Origin: ATZT02 sp964655115
GTDB taxonomy: Bacteria > Actinomycetota > Actinomycetes > S36-B12 > UBA5976
Assembly: GCA_964655115.1 (NCBI GenBank)
Contig: CAZZKM010000022.1
Coordinates: 1-17,963, forward strand
DNA: 17,963 nucleotides
Direction: 5' to 3'
Shown: positions 7,551-14,210 of the stretch, piece by piece
Layout of the letters: each line of letters starts with the position of its first letter
How positions within the stretch are numbered: position 1 is the stretch's first letter
Translations under genes and position numbers: made by a program
The notes under the pieces: model-generated
What the model was told of the DNA's origin: nothing
Database searches by the model: none
The model's input: only the letters and a program-made list of their open reading frames with translations

Positions 7551-8219
7551 GTGAAGACTACTAAATCTAAACGAAATGAAGTTCAATTTGCTCAAGAATC
7601 TATTGGTCTCTACCCGTATTTAATTGCGATTTTTTGTGGCCTTTTATTAATTTCAAATATTGGCGCAGTTAAATTAATTGAATTTGGCCCGATCATTACC
7701 GATGGTGGAGCTTTCCTTTTTCCCTTGGTTTACATAGTGGGAGATGTTTTAAGTGAAGTTTATGGTTTTAAGGCAACAAGAAAAGCAATTTTTACAGGTT
7801 TTGGATTATCCATACTTGCTTCGCTTACATTCTTACTAGTTCAATTTTCACCTCCTGCTACAGATTGGCCAAATCAAACTGCTTTTGAAACAATTTTAGG
7901 ATTTGTTCCCCAAATAGTTTTAGCAAGTATTTCAGGTTATCTTGTAGGCCAATTATTAAATTCATACGTTCTGGTAAAGATAAAAGAAAAGACAAAAGAA
8001 AAATATCTTTGGCTAAGATTAATTGGTTCTACAGCTGTTGGTGAATTAGCGGATACTATTGTTTTTTGCACAATTGCCTTTTATGGAATTATAACTGGAG
8101 TTGATTTTATTAAATATGTTGTTATTGGATATTTGTACAAAACTTTATTAGAAGTACTTTTACTACCAATAACTTATAAAGTTATCAAGTTTGTAAAGAA
8201 AAAAGAACTTAGTTACTAG
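7551..8219 (+). CDS. yhhQ: YhhQ-family queuosine precursor transporter (VUT family)
   Basis: A hydrophobic protein of about 222 residues with roughly six membrane segments. It carries the COG1738/VUT hallmark FGPIITDGGAFLFPLVYIVGD, then VLSEVYGFKATRKAIF, and a later GSTAVGELADTIVFCTIAFYG. E. coli YhhQ (221 residues) imports queuosine precursors (preQ0/preQ1), and relatives import queuine. I chose the GTG at 7551 because it gives the family length and sits at leaderless distance from a -10-like box. In-frame GTG codons at 7500 and 7533 are possible, but the first overlaps miaB. Its 3' end overlaps that of tgt by 11 nt on the opposite strand, which supports a shared role in queuosine modification. 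Confidence 0.88.
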   Translation: MKTTKSKRNEVQFAQESIGLYPYLIAIFCGLLLISNIGAVKLIEFGPIITDGGAFLFPLVYIVGDVLSEVYGFKATRKAIFTGFGLSILASLTFLLVQFSPPATDWPNQTAFETILGFVPQIVLASISGYLVGQLLNSYVLVKIKEKTKEKYLWLRLIGSTAVGELADTIVFCTIAFYGIITGVDFIKYVVIGYLYKTLLEVLLLPITYKVIKFVKKKELSY

Positions 8220-9441
8220 CTCTATTCCAATTATATTTACCTAAAAATTCATTTTTAAATTCAAAAAAATTACCTTCAATTATCGATTTGCGCATCTTTG
8301 CAACTAAGTTAACAATAAAAAATTCATTATGAATAGTTAAAAGTGTGGAAGCTAACATTTCTTTTGCTCTAATTAGGTGGTTTAAATAAGCTTTTGTGTA
8401 GTTCTGACAGGTGTAACAAATACAGGTTTCTTCAATGGGAGAAAAATCGTTTTTATATTTACTTACAGAAACATTAAATCTTCCAGTAGTGGCATAAACT
8501 GCATTATTTCTTGCAACTCTTGATGCCGCAACGCAATCAAATGTGTCTGCACCGTTTTCTACTCCAACAAATAAATCTTCAGGTTCACCTATACCAAGTA
8601 AGTGTCTTGGTTTGTTTTCAGGCAATTCTTCATTTACCCAATTAACAATTGTGCCTAATTGATTTTTATCTAATGCCCCACCTATTCCAAATCCATCAAA
8701 TTCTAATTCACTTAAATCCTTACTAGCTTTTTTTCTTAAATCTTCATATTGTGCACCTTGAATAACTCCAAACAAAGCTTGATAAGGTTTATCACTTCTT
8801 TCTTTAGTTAATTTTTCATGTTCGCTAATGCATCTTTTTGCCCAACGATAAGTTCTTTCTAAAGAATTTTCTTGATATTGTCTTGTGTTTAAAAGAGTGG
8901 TGCATTCGTCAAATGCAAAAATTATGTCTGCACCTATTTTATGTTGAACTTGCATGGAAAACTCAGGAGTAAATCTATGCATGGAGCCATCTAAGTGTGA
9001 TTTGAAATTAACTCCATCTTCATCAACATGGGCTAATCGATCTTTATCAGTAGCAATCACTTCTTCGGTTTGAAAATTTTCTGGATCCATTGCAATAACT
9101 TTTTTATAACCAACTCCTAAAGACAAAACTTGAAATCCACCGCTATCGGTAAAAGTTGGACCATTCCAATTCATAAATTTTGCTAAACCACCTGCCTGAT
9201 CGATAATTTCTGGACCAGGTTGTAAGTAAAGGTGATATGCATTAGCCAGCAGCGCTTTTGCTCCTAAAGTATTCATACTTTCTGGCAAAACTGATTTAAC
9301 GGTTGCTTTGGTTCCAACTGGAATAAATGCAGGTGTAGGAATTTCACCGTGTGGTGTTTTTATTACACCAGCTCTACCTAAAAATTGATTATCTTCGGCA
9401 AGTTTTTTAGATACGGTAAAGTCAAAAGATTGATTACTCAT
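8209..9441 (-). CDS. tgt: tRNA-guanine transglycosylase Tgt
   Basis: The 410-residue enzyme exchanges guanine 34 of GUN-anticodon tRNAs for a queuosine base precursor. Asp99 in TFTDSGGFQVLSLG and the nucleophile Asp302 in DTFDCVAASR are present. The zinc site is C340-x-C342-x2-C345 with H371. Compared with E. coli Tgt there is an insertion of about 25 residues after VLSLG (about 110-140), common in actinobacterial and some other Tgts. The base-specificity loop reads GGALDKN (254-260) where the preQ1-type enzymes I know read GGLAVGE, so preQ1 versus queuine use is open. A -10-like TATAGA lies just upstream. It faces the YhhQ transporter gene, with overlapping ends. Confidence 0.95.
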   Translation of the reverse strand: MSNQSFDFTVSKKLAEDNQFLGRAGVIKTPHGEIPTPAFIPVGTKATVKSVLPESMNTLGAKALLANAYHLYLQPGPEIIDQAGGLAKFMNWNGPTFTDSGGFQVLSLGVGYKKVIAMDPENFQTEEVIATDKDRLAHVDEDGVNFKSHLDGSMHRFTPEFSMQVQHKIGADIIFAFDECTTLLNTRQYQENSLERTYRWAKRCISEHEKLTKERSDKPYQALFGVIQGAQYEDLRKKASKDLSELEFDGFGIGGALDKNQLGTIVNWVNEELPENKPRHLLGIGEPEDLFVGVENGADTFDCVAASRVARNNAVYATTGRFNVSVSKYKNDFSPIEETCICYTCQNYTKAYLNHLIRAKEMLASTLLTIHNEFFIVNLVAKMRKSIIEGNFFEFKNEFLGKYNWNRASN

Positions 9442-9453
9442 ACTACAAAGTAA

Positions 9454-9459
9454 TCTATA
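9454..9459 (-). promoter_or_regulatory. Possible -10 element of tgt
   Basis: TATAGA on the minus strand, 12 nt before the tgt ATG. No convincing -35 and no Shine-Dalgarno are seen. It would give a very short leader. Confidence 0.3.
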
Positions 9460-9476
9460 CCAAGTGCGAAATTAAT

Positions 9477-10526
9477 CTAATTGCGCTTAATTGTTTGAGC
9501 AAAACTAATTTTAATGTCCTCGGTAATATTTAACTGAATTTTTAATTCACACATAGCCCCTTTGTCAATTTTTACTTTTTGACCCTTAACTGAGCAGTCG
9601 TCTGGATTTTCAACGCTTAATGTTTGAATTAATCCTTTAGGTGCTTTAGGAACAGAAATAATCTTAGAATTTGTAGTATCAGGAATTGCTGAATCAATAA
9701 CTTTGACATGTTTGTTGATTTTCTTATCAATTTTTGCTTCTAAATCAAGTGAATCTAATTGTTCATTGACTGAACTTAGAATTATTTTTGAACTTAAAGC
9801 TACTGGAACATAGTCACATTGCTGTCCACTTTGATTTCCTACAGCCCAATCGCTACAAACTCTTAAACCTGGATTTTTAGCGGCTTTTTTACTTGCTGCA
9901 CTTTTGGCAAGTTCGTTTCCTGCCATATTTACTGCCCATTGATCTAATAAAGCAGATCTTTCTGAAGGTGAATAATCAAAAGTCTGATTACCAATTCCAT
10001 AACGAAGTACAGCGTATTGTGGATCAGATTCAAGTTTGGCTCTAATTTCAGAAATTTTGTTTGCTGCAATTGTGTTATCGATTGACTTAGCAGCAAGTGG
10101 AATAGTTACACAGGTTCCTCCGCCGCCAGTGCCATTAAAAGTACTCGTGTAAGACCAAGATTTACAAACTTCAACACCAGGATTAGCTTGAGCTTCAGCT
10201 AAAGCTTGCGCTTCGGCATTTGTTCGTTGATTATTTATAGCTTGTTGCTCTTGGCGATATTGATTAATGGCCTGAGTTATATCTAAAGTTCCACCTGAAT
10301 TTACATAGTTTTGAAAAACTTCTCCGCCAATTATGTTTGCTTGATGGTATGTTTCCGTGTGGCAAACTGTAATTTGCTTTCCTGTGGCAACATTAAATTC
10401 TGCGTATTTAATTGGATAATCAGCTGGACATGACACATCTCCATCAAATGTCACATTTGCATGTGCGTTTACTGCTGGCAAAGTAGAAATTAATATTGAA
10501 GTAATTATTATAAAAATTTTTTTCAT
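9477..10526 (-). CDS. Secreted cysteine-rich protein of unknown function
   Basis: This 349-residue protein has a Sec signal peptide (MKKIFIIITSILISTLPAVNAHA, probable cleavage near residue 23). I do not recognise a family. Eight cysteines fall into four neighbouring pairs (33/55, 121/139, 224/237, 311/326), suggesting four local disulfides. Two segments look like diverged copies: NPGVEVCKSW from 115 and NPGLRVCSDW from 218, each followed by a second Cys, three residues, then P-x-A. A Gln/Ala-rich helical stretch (84-113) precedes the first copy. The ATG has a strong site, AGGGGA, 5 nt upstream. The gene sits after recX but has its own promoter, which matches the PafBC damage-response consensus. 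It could be an extracellular or cell-surface factor; no function can be given. Confidence 0.8.
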   Translation of the reverse strand: MKKIFIIITSILISTLPAVNAHANVTFDGDVSCPADYPIKYAEFNVATGKQITVCHTETYHQANIIGGEVFQNYVNSGGTLDITQAINQYRQEQQAINNQRTNAEAQALAEAQANPGVEVCKSWSYTSTFNGTGGGGTCVTIPLAAKSIDNTIAANKISEIRAKLESDPQYAVLRYGIGNQTFDYSPSERSALLDQWAVNMAGNELAKSAASKKAAKNPGLRVCSDWAVGNQSGQQCDYVPVALSSKIILSSVNEQLDSLDLEAKIDKKINKHVKVIDSAIPDTTNSKIISVPKAPKGLIQTLSVENPDDCSVKGQKVKIDKGAMCELKIQLNITEDIKISFAQTIKRN

Positions 10527-10548
10527 AGATTCCCCTATTTAAAGTAAC

Positions 10549-10564
10549 TTAAGTTATAACTTAA
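10549..10564. repeat. 16-bp perfect palindrome over the secreted-protein promoter
   Basis: TTAAGTTATAACTTAA is fully self-complementary and covers the -10 region of the promoter; a related half, AAGTTACTT, follows. It could be an operator, or simply a product of AT-richness. Confidence 0.4.
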
Positions 10565-10580
10565 AACAAACCACTGACAA
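10558..10580 (-). promoter_or_regulatory. RecA-NDp/PafBC-type promoter of the secreted-protein gene
   Basis: On the minus strand TTGTCAGTG (10572-10580), then 8 nt, then TAAGTT (10558-10563). This fits every fixed position of the mycobacterial RecA-NDp consensus TTGTCRGTG-N8-TANNNT, used by the PafBC activator in the LexA-independent DNA-damage response. The ATG is about 25-30 nt past the predicted start and has a strong ribosome-binding site. An alternative housekeeping reading uses TTGTCA with TATAAC at 16-nt spacing. Confidence 0.7.
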
Positions 10581-10596
10581 TAAAATGTCCGATTTG

Positions 10597-11205
10597 TTAA
10601 TTTTGAAGGGTTAAACCTTCTGGAAAATCATTTATTACTTCTTTAGCGACTTGAAAACTCAAACCAGCAGAATACCCTTTTCTTGCCAGAAGTCCCACAA
10701 TTTTTCTTATTTGGCTTTGGGGATCATCGTGTTGTATGGAACGCATTTTTTTAAGAGCTAGAGCTAAAGCGGCTTGAAATTCATCTGTTTCAGAAATCTG
10801 AGAAACTGCTTGATTAGCTATTTCTTCTGAAACACCCTTGGATCTTAATTGTTGTTTTAAGGCTTTTTTCCCTAATTTACGTCTTTGATGGGTGTTGGAG
10901 ACAAAATTATCTGAAAAAGTTTGATCGTTGATTAAACCTAATTCTTCAAATCTATCTAAAGCTAATTGGGCAATATCTTCTTCAATTTTTTTCTTTTTTA
11001 AATCTTGTGCTAATTCTTTTCTAGTTCTAGGTGCATTAGATAATCGTCTTAATAAAACTTGCTTGGCAATTTGATTTTGATCTATCTCTTCAGAAATTGA
11101 TTCGGGTACTGGCAATGCAGTAACTAAATTTTCAGGACTTATTTTTTTAAACCGGTGTGCTTTTTTAGGCACACCGGTTTGTTGAAGTCGAACTACTTCT
11201 CCCAT
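10597..11205 (-). CDS. recX: RecA regulatory protein RecX
   Basis: This 202-residue protein is rich in helix-forming, charged residues. The core (about 45-195) contains three-helix repeats typical of RecX: LLRRLSNAPRTRKELAQDL, a segment around FEELGLINDQTFSDNFV, and RRKLGKKALKQQLRSKGV. RecX binds RecA filaments and usually limits their extension and recombinase activity. The ATG follows the recA stop directly (TAA then ATG), so the two genes are cotranscribed and perhaps translationally coupled. The first 40 residues are low-conservation linker. Codons 9-19 are spanned by a perfect 12-bp inverted repeat that may lower recX expression relative to recA. Confidence 0.92.
   Translation of the reverse strand: MGEVVRLQQTGVPKKAHRFKKISPENLVTALPVPESISEEIDQNQIAKQVLLRRLSNAPRTRKELAQDLKKKKIEEDIAQLALDRFEELGLINDQTFSDNFVSNTHQRRKLGKKALKQQLRSKGVSEEIANQAVSQISETDEFQAALALALKKMRSIQHDDPQSQIRKIVGLLARKGYSAGLSFQVAKEVINDFPEGLTLQN
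11149..11180 (-). repeat. Perfect 12-bp stem-loop inside the 5' end of recX
   Basis: AAACCGGTGTGC and GCACACCGGTTT flank an 8-nt A-rich loop (CTAAAAAA on the mRNA strand). It begins about 25 nt inside recX and encodes TGVPKKAHR. The run following it on the mRNA strand is A-rich, not T-rich, so it is not a standard intrinsic terminator. It could slow ribosomes, hinder recX initiation or direct RNA processing between recA and recX. Confidence 0.6.
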
Positions 11206-12255
11206 TTACTCGCTTGCTGCTATTGGAACTACATCAGCATCAGCTGATTCAGCTTTAGCGCTTAATGAAAAGATCTCCTTGATTTTGCGTTCAATTTCGT
11301 TTGCTAAATCTGGATTATCTCTTAAAAATGCTCTGGCATTTTCTTTACCTTGACCAAGTTGATCGCCTTCATAGGTAAACCAAGAGCCGCTCTTTTTAAC
11401 AATGTCGTGTTCTACGCCCATGTCAATAAGGCTTCCTTCTCGAGAGATTCCTTCTCCGAAGATGATGTCAAATTCTGCTTGTTTGAATGGAGGAGCCATT
11501 TTGTTTTTAACTACTTTGACTCTGGTTCTATTTCCAACTGCATCGGTTCCATCTTTTAAGGTTTCAATTCTTCTCACATCTAATCGAACTGAAGAGTAGA
11601 ATTTCAAAGCTTTACCGCCAGTTGTTGTTTCTGGAGAGCCAAACATCACACCAATTTTTTCTCTTAGTTGGTTAATAAAAATTGCTGTGGTATTTGAATT
11701 TGCTAAAGCACTGGTCATTTTTCTTAACGCTTGACTCATAAGTCTTGCTTGTAGACCCATGTGACTATCACCCATTTCGCCTTCAATTTCAGCTCTTGGA
11801 ACAAGTGCTGCTACTGAATCAACGACTATTAATGACAACGCTCCGGATCTGACTAACATGTCTGCAATTTCTAAAGCTTGTTCACCAGTATCTGGTTGGC
11901 TAACTAAAAGTGCATCAATATCTACACCAAGTTTTTGCGCGTACTCTGGATCAAGTGCATGTTCTGCGTCGATAAATGCTGCAATGCCACCTGCTCTTTG
12001 AGCGTTTGCAATGGCATGAAGTGCAACTGTGGTTTTACCACTTGATTCAGGTCCATAAATTTCAACAACTCGACCTCTTGGTAGACCACCAATTCCAAGT
12101 GCGATATCTAATGCGATTGAACCAGTCGGAATTACTTCTGCTGGAGGACGATCATCTTGTCCAAGACGCATCACTGATCCGCGTCCAAATTGACGATCGA
12201 TTTGTGACAGGGCTGCTTCTAGAGCCTTGTCGCGGTCATTTGCCGCTGTTGCCAT
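11206..12255 (-). CDS. recA: Recombinase RecA
   Basis: A complete 349-residue RecA, intein-free. Seen are the start MATAANDRDKALEAALSQID, Walker A GPESSGKT (68-75), Walker B in LSLIVVDSVAALVP, the loop-1 region with EGEMGDSHMGLQARLMSQ, and loop 2 around FINQLREKIGVMFGSPETTTGGKAL. RecA polymerises on single-stranded DNA, drives strand exchange and promotes LexA self-cleavage. The ATG has the site GAAAGGG 7 nt upstream. It leads the recA-recX operon and has two visible control elements: a PafBC-type promoter close to the gene and a LexA box with an upstream -10 further away. Confidence 0.98.
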   Translation of the reverse strand: MATAANDRDKALEAALSQIDRQFGRGSVMRLGQDDRPPAEVIPTGSIALDIALGIGGLPRGRVVEIYGPESSGKTTVALHAIANAQRAGGIAAFIDAEHALDPEYAQKLGVDIDALLVSQPDTGEQALEIADMLVRSGALSLIVVDSVAALVPRAEIEGEMGDSHMGLQARLMSQALRKMTSALANSNTTAIFINQLREKIGVMFGSPETTTGGKALKFYSSVRLDVRRIETLKDGTDAVGNRTRVKVVKNKMAPPFKQAEFDIIFGEGISREGSLIDMGVEHDIVKKSGSWFTYEGDQLGQGKENARAFLRDNPDLANEIERKIKEIFSLSAKAESADADVVPIAASE

Positions 12256-12299
12256 TTTGACCCTTTCTTTTGGTCCTAGTTTTGTCCGTTACTTAAACC

Positions 12300-12322
12300 A
12301 AGATATGTTCAAGCACTGACAT
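12300..12322 (-). promoter_or_regulatory. recA promoter P1, RecA-NDp/PafBC type
   Basis: On the minus strand ATGTCAGTG (12314-12322), exactly 8 nt, then TATCTT (12300-12305). It matches TTGTCRGTG-N8-TANNNT except for the first base. In mycobacteria this promoter class drives LexA-independent damage induction of recA through PafBC. The leader to the recA ATG would be close to 40 nt. Confidence 0.75.
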
Positions 12323-12373
12323 TTGTCCTGGACCTTTTTGAGGCTGGGGACATCTCTTACCTGTGCACATTAC

Positions 12374-12389
12374 TCGAACAGGTGTTCGA
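12374..12389. promoter_or_regulatory. LexA binding site (SOS box)
   Basis: TCGAAC-AGGT-GTTCGA is a perfect dyad and fits the actinobacterial and Bacillus-type SOS box CGAAC-N4-GTTCG. It lies 119 bp upstream of the recA ATG and directly follows a -10-like TATGAT on the minus strand, where bound LexA would block transcription of recA. Confidence 0.92.
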
Positions 12390-12395
12390 ATCATA
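12390..12395 (-). promoter_or_regulatory. -10 element of LexA-controlled recA promoter P2
   Basis: TATGAT on the minus strand abuts the SOS box, which would cover the +1 region. A weak -35 (TTTCGA) would lie 17 nt further up, inside the DUF3046 gene end. The arrangement of two promoters resembles that of M. tuberculosis recA. Confidence 0.5.
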
Positions 12396-12408
12396 TCAGA
12401 CACGCCGC

Positions 12409-12603
12409 TTATTCGAAAGAGGAATCAATTCCTTGGTTTGAGGCAACTGCTTTCCAAATAGTCTGAGCATCAAATCCCAGCCTTAAGGCTTCATCAACGC
12501 TGATGCCTCCTAATTCAGGCAAAACAAAATCTTTTGCCCACGAAGCTGCGTAATCTTCACCGAAATGTGCTTTCAACCTTCGTCGTAATTCAGTTACCCA
12601 CAT
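12409..12603 (-). CDS. DUF3046 family protein
   Basis: This 64-residue protein starts MWVTELRRRLKAHFGEDYAAS, contains a central VLPELGGISVDEALRLG and ends with helical WKAVASNQGI. This is the DUF3046 pattern (short helical protein beginning with an R-x-F-W or L-R-R helix, then L-x-G-x-T-x2-EAL). The family is found in Actinomycetia just upstream of recA, as here. Its function is unknown. Its G+C content seems higher than that of its neighbours. No clear ribosome-binding site is seen; a TAGATT box 9 nt before the ATG may give a nearly leaderless mRNA. Confidence 0.85.
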   Translation of the reverse strand: MWVTELRRRLKAHFGEDYAASWAKDFVLPELGGISVDEALRLGFDAQTIWKAVASNQGIDSSFE

Positions 12604-12634
12604 AAGAATTCAAATCTAACAATAAATGCAAGAC

Positions 12635-12640
12635 TATAGG
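12635..12640 (+). promoter_or_regulatory. -10 element for a leaderless crtQ-like transcript
   Basis: TATAGG ends 5 nt before the ATG at 12646, so transcription would begin at about the start codon. No Shine-Dalgarno is present between them, and no good -35 is seen. Confidence 0.4.
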
Positions 12641-12645
12641 CACAT

Positions 12646-13734
12646 ATGGATTTTTATGGTTTCACGCTTTTACTGCGTTGGATTTTAGGTTGGTTTATTC
12701 AATCAAAACTTGCCCAACTACCCCAAGGTTCAAGGCAAGCAAAATTAAGCGTCATTATTCCTGCCCGAAACGAAGAAAAAACACTTCCTAAATTGCTTGA
12801 TTCTTTAGCTAATTCAGAACTTAAACCCGATGAAATTATCGTAATTGATGATCACTCAATTGATAAGACAGCTGAAATTGCTGCCTCATTTGCAGCGAAA
12901 GTGATCCAGTCAAAAGAATTACCATCTGATTGGACTGGAAAATCTTTTGCTTTAATGCAAGGAACTCATGTTGCCAGAAATGAAAGATTAGTTTTTTTAG
13001 ATGCAGACACAAAACTCCATAGCAAAGCTTTAGGAAAACTAAATTATGCATATGAAATTCATCAAGGTTTAATATCTGTACAACCTTTTCACCAAATGAC
13101 CTCAACTTACGAAAGATTTGCTTCAGTTTTTAATTTAATTGGAAGTATTGGCGCAAGACTTGGTGAAAAAAACGGACTTGCATTTGGGCCAGTCATGATG
13201 GTTTCAAAAAAAGATTTAGAAATAATTGGTGGTTTTGAAAAAGTTAAATCTCAACTACTTGAAGATAGGGCTCTTGGTCTTGAATTTCAAAAAAATAATT
13301 TGAATGTTCAAACTTTTATTGGAGCAAAAGATATAAGTTTTCAAATGTATCCAAACGGCTGGAAATCCTTAACACAAGGATTTACTAAAAACATGGCTGC
13401 AGGATCAGCTGGTATTTCAAGATCTAGGTGGATTCTTTTATTTGCTTGGTTTAGTGGATTAGTTGCAGCTGCATGGGAGCTACCATTTGCATTTCTTGCT
13501 TGGCCATTTACTAATCAAGCACCTTCCCTTTATCAATATGTTTTAACAATTGGTTTTGGATTCCAATTCTGGTGGTTTATAAGAAAATTAGGTAATTTTA
13601 ATTTTTATTTAATTTTATATCCATTCATGATTCTTTACTTTTTAGTAGTATTTTTTTATTCAGTTACCAAAACTTGGCAAGGAAAAGTTATCTGGAAAGA
13701 TAGAATCCTTGATGCTAAAAAAGGACTTAAATAA
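12646..13734 (+). CDS. Family 2 glycosyltransferase, CrtQ-like
   Basis: This 362-residue membrane-attached GT-A enzyme has an N-terminal hydrophobic anchor (5-18). The catalytic domain carries VIIPARNEE (36-44), the IDD motif (67-69), the metal-binding LDADT (118-122) and a later LLEDRALG (204-211). Three hydrophobic segments follow (about 262-290, 298-312, 320-340). The layout and the following gene match CrtQ, which glycosylates the carboxyl group of diaponeurosporenoate in staphyloxanthin synthesis. Hopanoid-associated GT2 proteins are a second possibility. The stop overlaps the next start (TAATG), so the two are coupled. No carotenoid desaturase or synthase gene lies in the window, so the acceptor lipid is unproven. 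Confidence 0.78.
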   Translation: MDFYGFTLLLRWILGWFIQSKLAQLPQGSRQAKLSVIIPARNEEKTLPKLLDSLANSELKPDEIIVIDDHSIDKTAEIAASFAAKVIQSKELPSDWTGKSFALMQGTHVARNERLVFLDADTKLHSKALGKLNYAYEIHQGLISVQPFHQMTSTYERFASVFNLIGSIGARLGEKNGLAFGPVMMVSKKDLEIIGGFEKVKSQLLEDRALGLEFQKNNLNVQTFIGAKDISFQMYPNGWKSLTQGFTKNMAAGSAGISRSRWILLFAWFSGLVAAAWELPFAFLAWPFTNQAPSLYQYVLTIGFGFQFWWFIRKLGNFNFYLILYPFMILYFLVVFFYSVTKTWQGKVIWKDRILDAKKGLK

Positions 13735-14210
13735 TGCAAGCAATTAGATTTTTCATGTTGAATTTAGGTGCTTGGATTTTTTGGTTTTATTTTATTGGCT
13801 ATTTAGCAAGCATTTTGCCTGATAAATTTCTAAACAAGGACTATGTATTAACTCATATTCTATTTTTTGAAAAAAATTTGAAGTGGTTTAAAAATTATTT
13901 ATTTATTGATAAATGGAAAGATAAAATGCCAGAATTAGGAGGCTTTTTTAAAGAAGGTTTTCAAAAAAGAAGTGTGGCAAATGGAGAAATTGCTCAATTA
14001 GAGCAATTTATTAAAGAAACCAGAAGAGCAGAAATTGCTCATTGGTTAATGACAGCTGGTTGGATTGTGACAACCTTGTTTAATCCCTTATGGGCAGTAA
14101 TTTTCAACATTGTTTTTGCCCATGTGGTGAATTTTCCTTGTTTAATAATTCAAAGATATAACCGGATTAGATTAATTAATGTTTTAAATAAAAAACTAGG
14201 CAGCAGCTGA
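13734..14210 (+). CDS. CrtO-like acyltransferase (glycosyl-carotenoid acyltransferase family)
   Basis: A 158-residue protein with an N-terminal membrane segment (about 8-26) and one or two more (105-135). Conserved blocks are KNYLFIDKWKDKMPELGG (53-70), IKETRRAEIAHW (93-104) and IIQRYNRIRL (138-147). They correspond to the segments of S. aureus CrtO that read roughly W/K..LP.GG, ETRRSE.-H and QRYNRPRL. CrtO esterifies the C6 hydroxyl of the carotenoid glucose with a fatty acid, the last step of staphyloxanthin synthesis. Following a CrtQ-like gene directly, it very likely acts on the product of that glycosyltransferase. Its end overlaps the clgR end on the other strand by 15 nt. Confidence 0.78.
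   Translation: MQAIRFFMLNLGAWIFWFYFIGYLASILPDKFLNKDYVLTHILFFEKNLKWFKNYLFIDKWKDKMPELGGFFKEGFQKRSVANGEIAQLEQFIKETRRAEIAHWLMTAGWIVTTLFNPLWAVIFNIVFAHVVNFPCLIIQRYNRIRLINVLNKKLGSS

Noticed and set aside
11149..11180. Intrinsic terminator between recA and recX
   Set aside because: The run after the stem on the transcribed strand is A-rich, not T-rich, so standard termination is not supported.
11976..12260. Plus-strand ORF antisense to the start of recA
   Set aside because: It is a low-complexity Leu/Gln-rich shadow of the recA codons.
12836..13105. Minus-strand ORF inside the CrtQ-like gene
   Set aside because: It overlaps the catalytic motifs of a well-supported glycosyltransferase on the other strand and has no family features.
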